From contig NC_009392.2 in the NCBI RefSeq assembly GCF_000002875.2, forward strand, positions 62,001-126,000: a DNA stretch of 64,000 bases. Reading direction: 5' to 3'. Below are positions 49,407-62,100 of this stretch, piece after piece. Source of the stretch: Leishmania infantum JPCM5 (taxonomy: Eukaryota > Euglenozoa > Kinetoplastea > Trypanosomatida > Trypanosomatidae). Position numbers and translations under genes: made by a program. The notes under the pieces are model-generated. The model was not told the DNA's origin. It saw only the letters and a program-made list of their open reading frames with translations, and ran no database searches. The number at the start of each line of letters is the position of its first letter. The first letter of the stretch is position 1.

Positions 49407-50121
49407 AAGGCTCAGCGCTTGTGAGTGATGTGTGCGCCGGTGCAGGTGCACGCGTGCGTTGTTTTGTGCGCGTTGGTGATTGGGGCCGTCGTAAAGAATG
49501 CATCTTCTCTTCATATCTATCCGCGTCGCTCCTTCTTTGCTGTCTGAGCAAGGGCCCGTGGCCAGCAGGGGCCACTGGCGTTGTCGCCTGCCTCTGTCGG
49601 AGCAGCAGCGGCGATCTCTTGACGACAAGTGTGCGAGGAGGTGGGGGAGGAATGGTGCGTGTGTGCTACACCTGCGAACTCACGCCGCACTCCACCGACT
49701 TGCACGCCGTCAACTTCCATCCTCCCTCATCTCCGTGGCTGCATGGATGCGCATGCGCAGCCGCTGTACACGAGTGTCCATGTTCTCTTTTTTCTGCCTC
49801 TGCGTGATCTCACCTTCCTCGTATGCTGCGGATGGCAGCACACGTACAGGCGCATGTCTGCACACCCGCTTCCTCATCCAGCATCGTGGCAACAGACCCA
49901 AGCAAACGGGAGACGAAGCGGAGGGCACCCGCTGCGGTGAACCCCACCGCCTTCGACAGCTGCAGGGCACCACCGCCCGCTGGCTCCCGCGTGCGGCTCT
50001 CTCGGCGTGCGCGCGGCTGTGAGCCCGCCCTCGCCGATAACTCTAACCACGGCGACATCTCGCTGTTCCCTCGTTTCTTTTTTTTTTCTAATCATCTTCA
50101 TCTGGCTGCCCGCCACGGTGA
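49407..50121. other. Intergenic region upstream of the giant reading frame
   Basis: No credible gene. A pyrimidine tract at 49785-49830 ends in an AG (about 49834) and a T-rich tract at 50072-50089 lies just before the giant frame's first ATG. Confidence 0.55.
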
Positions 50122-53100
50122 ATGGTGAGACGCCTCGCAGATCGACTCACGCGACTTGCTCAACGCGGGGAGCGGCGTCTCCGCCTCGACCTCCCCCGGC
50201 GTGTCGCCACCGGCAAGGGCAACGCGTCATGGACCGCCGCTGCCGCGCGCCTCGTGCTGGGCGAGCCGTTGCTGTTTTTGCAGTGCGTCTCGCAGCCATG
50301 CGCTCACCAGAGACGGCATACGACGGAGGTGCTGCTTCTGTGCAATGAGGCGCTGCGCGTCGCTTTCATGGCTGCAGCTACACCGTCGCTGCCCTTTCCC
50401 ATCACTGCAGGCGCAGGAAGCCAGCTATCCTCACCAGCCGATGCTTCCCCGGCCAAGAAAGCTGCGCGCGAGTGGCAGTGTGTCGTGGCGCGCTTGCTGG
50501 CGACACGTGCCACCCGAAACACCATCGACAGTGGTGATGTGCGACGAGCACCGCGTCTCCTTTCCGCTACAGCCGCGCAGCCCGGAGCGCACCTGGCCTG
50601 CACAAATTCGCATGATGCAGTCGCAACGGCCATCACACATGTGCGCGCAGGGGCCGGGCCGTTCGGGATCGCCGTTGAACCGTCGCCGGTCGAGAGGGCT
50701 CGCCGGAGAGCAGCGACGGCAGAGCGGCAGCAGAGAGGAGGTTTTAGCCGCATGCATGCCGGCACGCGTGGACCATTGGCAGGGCATGCGCTCAGGGTTT
50801 ACCGCACCGGATCGCGTACCCCAACATGGTCACACAGAACGACCTATGCGACTCATGCGGGCAGCACTCGCGCCGCAGCATCGACGTTCTTGTCCTCCTT
50901 TGTGGATTGGGAGGAGCAGCGCACATCACGCGGTCGCGAGTCGCTGTCCTCTCTTGGGCCCTCGTCGTGGCCACAGCAGCCTCGCGTGACGCGGCGACTC
51001 GCTGCTGCGTGGCAGCGCGCGTGTGCTGAATCGTACCGGCACGCTCTCGTGGGGCGTCCCACGAGCACTGCTCGCCGGAGCTCGAGGTGCACGTGGACCT
51101 TCGCAGCGGAAGAAGAGCTGCGAGCGCACTTTCAGCGAGCCCTGCGCTGGCGATCGGATACCGCAGCGCCGGCCGCGGGGGACGAAGAGCTGATGACAGA
51201 GGTGGAGCTGCGGTCGATGGCGGCGTTCGTTGTGGACACGTACGTGTCTCTGCACAAAAAGCCGGAAAGCGGTTGCCGCCCAGGTGCTGCACTCATGCTA
51301 GCAACGCGTGATTTATGGGGCTCATCGGAGCTGCAGTGGCAGGTGCTTGTGCTCCGCGTGCTCGCTGATGAGGTCTGTGCTGCGCTCGGTGACAGTGCTG
51401 CCTGCTCTATGCGCGCGTCGCATTGGTTGAGTGGGGCTACCGAATTTTCTGTTGTCTACGAGTGCATCATTGTCGTGGCGGCTGCCCACCTGTGCGTGCT
51501 GAGGCATGGGCGTTATCCGAGAGATGTGGCTGGTGTCGCTGGCGCCGACACAAGGCACGGCGAGGCGGACGCGTGGGAGGCGACTGCGGTAGCGCCACAC
51601 AGTGCCCATGTCGTGCGCGCAACGCGTCGCCTTGTGGAAGGTGTGCTGGCCTTGTGCACAAGGCAGGATGAAGGGGCTATCTTGTCGCCAACACGCACGG
51701 ACGCCAGTGGCGTGTGTTCACTTGACAGCTGGCTTGGCGGGCAGCTCTGCTGCCTCGCTGAGACCTCGTTTCGCTCGTTGTACTCAGTACGAGGGCACAG
51801 GGATCATCGCGCAGCCTTGCCGGAGCCTTCCCTGCTGCTTCTTCGCCTGCTCGTGCAGAGCGCTTCGTGGCATGGTCACTGTGCAGCCGCTGATGTGAAT
51901 GGTGCCCAGCACCTACGCCACGTGTGTGCCGCCGTGCTGCTGATCGAGCGTGTCTTGGAGCGCGCCTCTGAGGATAGGCTGGCGCCCTGCGTAGACGAAG
52001 TCCGCGCCGCCCTGTGGCTGCCGCGGCGCTTCGCTTGCGACGATGAAGGAGTGGACGACGCAGTGCGGCAGCGCACACCGACACCACGACAGCGAGCGTG
52101 GGCCCACTCTCGTTCCTCTTACAAAGACGCTCGCCTAGACGGTGGCACCGCCGCACTGGCGGCCGCCACCGGCCGATTCGTCTGCCAGGTGCTTGACGGC
52201 AGCCCGCCGTCGATTTCACGCCTGCTGCTGCTGCTGCCCGGGAACGCACCTCAACTTCTCCGCTCGACGACAGGCGGCCCCGCGACGCCGCTAGATCGGG
52301 AGATGCTTGCCGAGGATGTGGTGCTGCTCGCTCCAGGGATGGCCCTCAGCGCCGCGTGGCGGCTGCGTCACGCTTGCGCTGAGGGCCCCCTGCTCTGCAC
52401 GTCACCCACGGCGAGCGCACCGGCACTCGAGCACACCAATGCTACGGATGCCGCCGGCGCCCGTCGCGGCGCTGCCTCCAAATGCTCGGGGGTAGGTGAC
52501 CCGGATTCCGCGGAGCACGGCCCACTCCTGCAACGACGCGATACCCTGGAGCAGGTGTGGAGCCGATTGTGCCCCTCTTCCACCTGCACAGCCGCCGCCT
52601 TGCTGCCCGCGTGGTGGCAAGTGTTGTCAAGTCGATTCTTCTCCTCCATCCTTTCCCAGCTGGATCCGCCAGAGATCGCGAGAATGGCAGAGGCGATGGT
52701 GGGGACGCTGAGTCGACTACCGCCGTTGCTGTCGGCAGTCCATCACGAGGATCGCGCGAGAGCTCGCCGAAGTGCGGGCGCAGCGCGTCTCAAGGCAAAG
52801 ACCGAAATGCGTGGAGGAGCCGGAGAGGGCGCTGGGGTCGCGCAGCCTCGATCAGCGGTGCTGGCGCTCCAGTGCACGCTCGCGTCGGCTCCAACGGATG
52901 CTGCCCGCGCAGAGGCGTCGCAGGCGCTGCTCTCGCGCCTCTGCACGGCACTGGCGGCGAGCGCACGATCAGGGGAAGAAGACAATGCCGACCTTATAAT
53001 GGAGAGGGTGCATGGCGCTGGTGTGTGTCTCGCCGTCTTGCTTGCATGCGCCTCGACTTCGCTTCGTGACCAGGCGGCGGCCACACACGATTTCCTGGCA

Positions 53101-56100
53101 GCGGTCGCGTCCCTGGTGGACAGCCGAGGTCATCCACAGCACCGTAGGCGAGAAAGCAACGACGTGTATTCAGCGCTGCGTAGCTGGTGTTCGGGGGCGA
53201 TGGGCAGCATCATGCTTGCACGACACGCGCAGCTTGCTCGGGAGGCACCTCGGTGCGAAGTGTCCGCGTCGACGGAGCACGGTAGCGGTGAGGCGCCGCG
53301 GCGCAACCCGCTTGTGTCCCTGTCGCCAGCGGCGCAACTCGCGCTGTGGTGGGAGGAGCAGTCCAGCCTGCAGGCCGACCCCGCGGCTCCGCTGTCACGC
53401 CTTCGGGATTCCTGCTACTGGACAGGGATGCGAATCATGCGGCTCTGCAACACCGTTGCCCACCTCGCCGCCACGTCGACGACGGCCTCCAGCGCATTGT
53501 CGTCGCCACAGCCGCCGTTTTTGCCGGCACCGTCCACGAGGGATGCAGAGGCGGCGAGGGTGGCGTGCACTGCAGTCTACGACATGTTGAGTCTGGAGCA
53601 CGTGTGCCATCTCGCAATTGCCTCTGCCGCCCTCCCGGGCCCCGGGGAGGCGCGTGAAGCCTGGAATGCGGTCGCGGGGCCCTTTGCCGCCGCCGTGCCG
53701 CCAACTCACGCGGCACATTCATCGTGTGCTTGCGCACTGGCAACTGCCGACGCGGGCGTCGCGCTCTTCGAGGGTGACCTCAGCTCCGGCGATAGGGTTA
53801 CAAACATCTTCACGCACGCGATGACGGCAGCGAGGGAGGCTGGAGACAGTGCGATGAACGTCCTGCAGCACCGCCAGGGACGCCTCCTCAACGACCGGCA
53901 GCACGAGAGCCTTGTGGAAGCGATGCGTGACTTCTCGAAGCGACGCTGCGTGAAAGAGGCGGTCGCGTTGTTCTACGCGCACGAGCGCCAGTCCCGACGC
54001 CTGCGGCTGGCGGAGGTGGAGCTGTTTGCAGAGACGGCGAAGCGGGCGCCGTTGCCGTTTCTCGTACGCTTGTTGCTCTACCTACCGCCACCGTGCGAGA
54101 GTGCGGTGCTGGCCAGGGCCATCATCGCCGGCGCGTGGAAGGCATACCAGCGTGCGCTGCACCTGCACAGCAGACGCTTGGCGGCAGCAGCAGCGGAGAG
54201 GCGGCGCGGCAGCCAGCGCGAAAACGCGCCTCTTGCATCAAGTATTCACCGGCAGTCGTGCCGACGCGTGGAGCAGGCGTGGTACGAGAGCCTGGCGGTG
54301 GCACGCCGTGCGTTGGCGCTTCTCCCCAGTGCCGGCGGCACGGATGGGTGTGACGAGGAGGCGCAGCGCCATGCGCTCGCGGTTCTCCAGCGGTTTTTAT
54401 GCGCGCGTCCGCACTCGATGCAGACCGGTGCGTCGCCGGGGCGCATGCCGTCGTCTTCCACGGGCGTTACTGTTTTCGCTGACGAGTGGGACAGCGACGC
54501 CGTGCAGAGCGCTCAGCTGCTGGCGGCGCTAATGCCGTCGCCGTCGTCGTCGTCATCGTCCAGGTCACGGCAGAGGCTTCACGTGCGGCGCGGTGCGCCG
54601 GCGCGCGAATCCGCGGAGGCGCTTTGCCGGCTAATCCAATTCTGCGACGCCGCCAACGACCCGGCCACCGCCGTGCGGGCGTACCTGCGGTTCGCGAACG
54701 CGCATGCCGCATCGGCGCCCCCCTCGCGTCTGTCATGTGCGCCAGCGCAGGATGCACGGAAGCGGAGTAGACCGACGGTCGAGGCGAACGATGGCCGGGT
54801 AGTGCCGCTGCTGCCACTGGACACGTGCGTCACGCTTCTGCGCTTGGCGAGCATGCACGTGGTGGCTGCGTGCGATGAGGACGCGGCCACCTACGGTGTT
54901 CCAGGCACGACATCGTCGTCAACGCGGGTGCCGCTAACCGCTCTTGTGACGTACGTGGAGGCCCGTCACGTGCCGTCGGAGGTATCGTCACCTGAAACGC
55001 CAACGGGCTCCGAGAAGCCACGCGGCGGCGCCATGCTGATGCCGGATTCTTTGGAAAGGAATGCTGCTGCCGAAGATGCGGAGATGACGATGCTCCTAAG
55101 CATGCGCACCGCCTTGAAGGAGAGTGCCGCTGCACCATCCGACATTGTTGTTGAGGCCGCTACCGCAGGTGCCGGCTCGACGAGCAAGCCAGTCGGCGAT
55201 GCGATGCTGGAGGACAGCGGATACCACGCCCACGCCAAGGGCGCGCCTGGTTCCGCGGTCAGTGCAGCTGCGGCTGCCACGTCTCGCGCGATGACGTACG
55301 CCACGAACTGCATAGCGGCGGTGCAGCGACTCTCGCCGACGCTGCCGGCCTCACTGCGGTGTGTCCTGCACTCCGACAGCGCCGCCATTCCCTTGACGGC
55401 AGTGCTGCATGACGCGCTGCGCTGGTGCCGACTGCGACCGCAATCGGTGCTTGCTCGCGAGGGCGCCGCTACAGCTGTGGACGGACTCGATGCCGCGGCG
55501 CTACACTCGCTGGCCGACCGCGCAGACAGCGACGACCCCGCCACGGCCGACGTTGTAGCGCGGCTGCTTGCCGCGGTGTTTCAGTTGGACAGTGCAGAGA
55601 TGGCTGAGATGGTCGATGCTGCTCACCCTCGCCCCGTGCACGCTCTCGTCGGGGCTGCAGCCGCGGCTGTGACGGCCGCCGGCGTCGCCCCTGCCATGGT
55701 GGATGTGGCCGAGGGAGACGCGACTTCATCGATGGTGGTGACGCGTCACACCTTCGCGTGCCGCGCCGCGCGCGCGAACCAAGACTTCTGGCGCCTCGTG
55801 CGGCACAGCGACGCCTTGCTGGGCTACGTCTGGGACTACGTGTGGGAGCTGTACCGACTGGAGGCGACGGTGCTGTGGGTGTCGCCGGCGCAGCAGCAAC
55901 GCGCTTACCTGGCCGTTGCCGAGTGCGCGCAGGTGATCTTGGCCGCACTGCAGGCGCTAGATGTGTGGGCGGCGGAGATGCGCGCGCACGAGGCGCGCGA
56001 GCGAGGCAGCAGCGACAGCGACGGCGACTACCAAGCCCATGAGCAGGCCCCTCTCACAGGCGGCCGAAGCCGTGTGTCTATGGCAGCCTCGAGCGAGTGG

Positions 56101-59100
56101 AGACTGGGAAGCTCCGTGGACGAGTGGCGAGTCCAGCTGCGAAGTGGGATACTTCAGCGATTGCATGCGCGCCTCTTCGATGAAGGCGACCTGCCCGATG
56201 CCACGAGCGGCCATCGTGGCGAAACAGCATCGGCGATGCTCCCATGTAGCCTCACGTCTTTTGGGATGACGGACACCACCGCAGCCGCGATCGCGTACAT
56301 GACGACCGTAATGCAGCACAGCAGCACAGCTTTCGAGACTTGTGCCCCTACGAACGCTCTGATGCAGCTGGCAGCCGACCCGATCGCCGCTACATCGCCA
56401 GCGCCGTCAGACGAATCCCTCAGCGGAAGTGTGATGAGGACAGAAGGCGCGACCTCCGCACAAGAGGTGCGTGAGCTGCTGTCGCGAACCACGCAGCAGT
56501 ACTACGACGCACTCAGCCGACTCGTGAGCCCCTCGCTTCCGGTCAGCGGTGGTGCAGGGCCGCTGCGGCCCGTGTACCTCAGCCGTCTTGCAACGGACAG
56601 CCTCTCCTACGTCCTCCGGTGTGTGACCGCCACTGCTGCAGCCGCACCGCCACGTCGCCCACACACCATCGGCACCCTTGCGACATCAGAAGCTGGTGGC
56701 ACCGCGGCCCTGCTCTTGCGGGTGGCGGCAGCTGAAGGCATGCTGCGACACGTAGCATCGCTCGTGCAGCACGCATCGGTGCTCATGGAGGCGACGGACG
56801 CCGCACCGCGCACCGCCAATGTCGAACTCCCGCGCACTCTTTGGTGCCTGTCAGGTGCCCTTCACTACGCTGCGGCACTGCTGGATGAGTGCATGGCTTG
56901 GTGGACGCTTCTTGACCTCGAGGCCGCTGCCGCCGCCGCCCCGACGAGCGAGCTACGAGGTGCCAGCGACGCATCTAGCTGCGACATTGGGAGTGTCTTC
57001 CCTTCTGTGAACGGGTCACTGGTGGCGAGGAGTGCGCTGACGCACGTCCGCGCACAACTGCAACGGCTCGTAGCATCGTTTGCGGATCTCTACGTCTCTG
57101 GTTGGTACGGCAGCGTCCATGCGCGGCTGCCAGAGGTCACTCGCGCGCGGCTGTGGGGTCGCGGCGAGTCGCGTGCGCAACATCTGCGCGTATGCTTGGT
57201 CTTGCAGCACCTCGCCAGTGTCTCTGGTGATGCCGCGGTGCCCGCGCGGCTGGCGAGGGCGGCGGAAGCGCTGCAGCAGGCTCTCGCCCGTTACCCGTCC
57301 TCCTCGGCTGCCTGCACGGAGTCGAAAGACGCGCGTGCGCTGCAGCAGTCGGGTTTTATGGACTTGGACGAACTCGTCGATGGCGAGCACCACGATGTCA
57401 CAGAATCGGTGGACTGCACGGCGGCGGCGACAGTGCGAATGCTGGAGCGCACGCTGCTCGCGTACCTTACTCGGAGCACGCAGCCCGACGGTGTGTTGGT
57501 GATCGCACCCGGTCACATGACGGCGGTGTCGATCACTGCGTTGGAGGCTTCCTTTCAGCGAGCCGTGATGGCATGCCTTTCGCCGTCGCACGCGGCGCTG
57601 CTCTGGCGCTTGTTTACAGCTCTCCTCGATGATGGATGTTACCCCTCTGTCGCTGTCGAGGACACACCACATGAGGGGAGCCATGATGTGCCTCGTCCGA
57701 TGCGGTGCGAGCGTGACGCTGCCGCCGAGGGGTCATTGGGTGTAATGTGTGCCGTGCCAACGACACTCTGGCGGCAGCTGCGGCGTTTGGGCGAGGAAAG
57801 CGAATCCGAGGCGGCCAGTGACGTGCTTCGCTCCAGTGGTGCTCGTACGGAGGCACCTGCGCTGCACAGCGAGCGCCTTGCCCTGTACGCGGCCCTCCTC
57901 TCCCGCCATCCGCTGGTGATCATGGGTGTGGTAAGGCACCCTCTCGTGCGACACCATCAGCTGGCAGAGGCGCGTCGAGAGCAGTGGCCGCCGGTGCAGG
58001 TCGGCGCCAGCAGCGGTCGTGTTGCCGGCACTTCGCAAGCACCGTCGTGCGAGTGGCTCAAGAAGCTGCTATTATACGGTGCAGAGGACGACTCGGTAGC
58101 GGAGGCGAGAGCGGCAGCGAGCGATGACGCAGGGGAGTCCGCCTTGTCCAGCGCATGGACGGCCGCAGACCGCACCCTCAGTCGCGGTGGTGGTGGTGGA
58201 CTTCTGCGCACCTCCTCGGCAGGAGCTCTGGCGTTGCTGCCTGCACAGCCACTGCGGGAGCGATTTGTGTCGGCGCTTATTCTTGCCGTGCTGCGTGATG
58301 CATCACTCATGTGTGACGGTCCGTCTTGCGCTCCCATCGCCTTCGTGTCCTCGTCAGTCGCGGCGGCGATGGCAGCGCAGAGGCGGGAGTGCATGCTGCT
58401 GGAGCTGGTGCAGCATCTCGGCTACGTCGCCCCACATGCGGTGCGCACGGCGTTTCGTTGGGTTACCTGCACACCGTACCCGCTCACCGCGTGCGCATCG
58501 GCGTCCTCCTTTCCTGCAGACGCTTCGCCGCCGGCCCGGCTAAAGTGCAGCGCGCTGAGCTGCACGGATGCCACGACGCTTCGCCGGCTGCGGGTTGCAC
58601 TGCTCTCGTGTGACCCGTGGCCGACGACTGTGGCGCGAACGCTCCTCGAGTACGCGACGCGCGTGCAGCGCGCAGCCACACAGGAGACGGCGCCGCAGGC
58701 GCACGCTGGCGACGGTCAGACGCCCACGATGCCGTTCCCCGAGGCGCTCGAGCTCTACCAACGACAGCAGCAGCAGCCAGAGAGCAAGCGACACGATATG
58801 GCTGAGGCACCACAGGCGCTGATGGCCACCGCGCAACACCGGGTCGACGCTATGCGAGGCGTGCGACACCCACTCCTGCTACGTGTTCTCCAGCACTATG
58901 CCGATCAGGGAAAGGACAGCGCGCGACGCGAGCGACACCGTAACGGGAGCGGCTCCGCTGCCCCGTGTGGTCGAGGCGCTTCTTCTTCGCCACCTGTGCT
59001 GAGTTCAACCAGTGACACGGTGCCAACGGTGCACGCACGAGGAGGCCGCTTCGCTGTCGGGCTGTCACGGCGGCTGCCTCCCGCCCCCGCCGCGCCGTGC

Positions 59101-62100
59101 TCTTCAGTCGGCAGCACCCGCTATGGGCATAGCACCGGTGCAGGGGCGCCGCTGTCTGCGATCCAGCTCGCCTGCGAAGAAGGTGCGCGCCTGGTGAATG
59201 CGCTCCGCACGTCTACGGCGCCGGCTGTGGGGGATGCCGCAGCGCGCATCGCGCTGCGCATGCGCGACCTCGCCATGGCGCCGTCCCACCCCGCCTGCGT
59301 CGACCTTCTCAGCGATGCCACGTTTGCGACGGACGTGATGGCGCTGCCCACGAAGCGCGTGGCGGCTACCGTGATGCTCGCCTGGCGAACGCTTCTTGTA
59401 CGCGCTGCAGAGCTGGACTGCCAGGAGCAGCATTGGGACAGTGCTGGCGGTGACGACGGAGCCGTTGCCGCTGAGGTGCACAACCGAACACGAGACCTGT
59501 CGCTACGAGAAGCCGGCTCCAGAGACCGGAGCTGCATGACGGTGCTGGATGTGTACGCGATGTTCTTCCTCGTAGCCTCTCGCACGTGTCATCGGCTCAC
59601 CGCTATTACGCCACCGCTTCCACAGGCGAAGGGGCGACAGTGGCTGGTGAGTGGGCAGCGCCAGTTGGGCTCTTTGAAGCGGGAACTGGCGGCGTATTGG
59701 GTCGCGGTGCTGGCGGACGAGGTGATGGCGTCGCAGCCTGTGTTCCGGTGCAGCGCCACAAGCGAGGCAGAGGCGATTCGCGTTCGCATCGACGCGTACT
59801 GTCGCAGCAGCGGAGACGGAGGCGCCACGCACTCCCCCGCGTTGGGCCTCGTGACCCTCGAGGAGCACCTGCGTCGCGCTCAGGCACGCTTGCAGGCGGT
59901 GGCGCAGGAACCTTCGACGTTCTCCTCGTTCCCACGAACCTCGTATTCGCCAATAGCGGCAGACGACAAGGCTGCAGCGGAGCTCTCGCTTTTGCAGAAG
60001 GAGGCCGGTGCGCAGCTGCGCGATGCAGGCGCACGGCTGACCTCGTTTCCTCGCTCCGTCACCGCAGAGGTATCGCTGAGGCTGGCAAAGGAGGACGCGC
60101 GCGCGTCACCGGAGCTGGCGTGGTCGTTGTGGCCACCTGCCGCCTTGGAGACATACCGACTACGCGCGTGCATGCGCAAGAGCTCCGACGAGAACACCCT
60201 TGTCACCGTCACGGTCCGCAATCCAGTCTCGGTGGTCACGTACCTGTGTGCGTGGAGGAGAGAGCAGGTGTCGGCGCCGCAGAAAAGGCGACCAGGCGCG
60301 CGCGCAGCACGCCATCAGGAGAGCGCCAGGACAAACACCGTCAGGCCGTACGCCGTGAGGGGTGCGGCGTGCGTGCTGCTACCGGCGTTGTGCCTGCCGT
60401 CCTCTTCTGCGGTGCAAGGCAGCAGGCAACCTGGAACCTCGAGGAGACGTGCGCGATGGGCATCGCAGAGTACTGCCGTATCGTTGGCGGATGTGTGGCG
60501 TGCCGCGGACGCGTTTGTTCGACGTGGACGCCTCGTCCTGGCGTGTATACCACGTGACGGTCACGGCGGGGCATCCGGATGCGGCCCAGCGCGCGGCAGT
60601 GCTGGTGGCGCCGTCGAAACGGATTCTTTGGAGGATGAAGTCGACAGCACGGCTGCCGGGACCAGCCCGGCTGGCGCAGGAGTGGTGATGCAGGCGCTCT
60701 TGGACCTGGTGTCGCTTGAGGACGCGCGCCTTCAACAGGAGCAGCAGCAGTCGAGGCGGCAGCACGCAGGCTTCCCCTCTCAGACCGCGATCAGCGGTGA
60801 CACGCTCCAGCTGCTTTCCGTGCTCCGTCAACTGCGCCAGCGCCTGCTTTCTCTTGCTCCTGCTGCCGCTGCCACGGCGTCCGGAGCGCATGGCACGGAG
60901 GGGGCCGTAACAACCGTGGCCGCGGAAGACAAGGGCGGCCCGACACCCGCTGCGTCACCGTGGGCCGCCTTCATGCCTCTTTCCTGCGTATGCGGTCCGA
61001 GCACGCCGCCCGCTCGACGTGGGGGCGAACTAGGCGCTGATGGCATCGCCTGGCACTCGTACCTCCACGTGCTTCACCTGTGCGGCGACGGTCTGCTGTG
61101 CCGGGTCGCACAGCGTCGTGGGCGTCGTGCCTCGTCGTCGGCTGTTGCCCTGACGCGCGTCACTCATCAGCTGCAGCGGCTGGCGTCCCTGTCCGCCCTT
61201 GAGGAGCAGGTGACGCACTCGTCGGTGTCGTCTGCGTTGCGGTCGCGCCTCTTGAATGGCCAGGATGCACAGCGCATCATCTGCTTCCAGTTGCGCGGTC
61301 TGCAGCGCATTCGTGATCACGTAAGCGTGCTAGGATGGACCGTGGAGCAGCATAGGGAGCTGCAGCTGGCGCAGCAGAGCATCGTGTCAACGGTGGCGGC
61401 GATCTGTGCGCTGCAGCGCCGCTGGCATCACGGACAACAGTGTCCCCAGAGAGAAGATGCGTGGGATGTGGCCACGGCACGCATCAGGCTCTCGACAAGG
61501 GTGCGAAGGCAAGTGACGGCAGAAATGCATGAGGGGCATGTCCATCCTGTCGAGCAGGCAACCGCGGTATGCTTCTACCCTGCTCTTGCACACCTGTTGC
61601 GACAGCTCTCTGTGACATATCCGCCTAGTGCTGTTCCTGCCGCATCTGCGCAGGAGCCGTCCTCATCGCGACAGCGTTCTCCTGTTGAGGATCGCGTACC
61701 ACGCGCTGACGACGCCGCGACGGGGGTGGTGACGGCGTTTGCGGGTGTCGTCGCTGCCTCGGCGCGTCGCCGGCACCGCCCCCTCCATGCCCGGGCACCG
61801 CAGACGACAGCAGCCACGACGACGGCGGAGAGCGACAACGCGGCTGCGGCTCTGCTGACCACTGTATATGGAGCCCTCTGTGAGGCACACGAGCAGCAGC
61901 GGAGCGGGTCAACCGATCGCCGTCAAAACACCGGGGGTGGCCACACCTCCACCACACCGGCACTGGCACCCGTAGACTCGTGCGGCGAGCTGCATGCGCT
62001 TCTCTCTGCTGTCGTCGCTGCCGTTCAACGGCGCTCGCGCGACGCAGACCCGTGGCTGCTACTGGAGTTTCTCAGCGGCAATGAACGCGAAGCACTGCTC

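Noticed and set aside
50156..50989. 277-codon frame overlapping the N-terminal part of the giant gene
   Set aside because: It is in a different register from the 13.9 kb frame, Arg/Cys/Pro-rich and ends while the main frame continues.
59586..60557. 323-codon frame in another register within the giant gene
   Set aside because: The giant frame is open throughout; this frame is Gly/Arg-rich, typical of a shifted reading of GC-rich codons.
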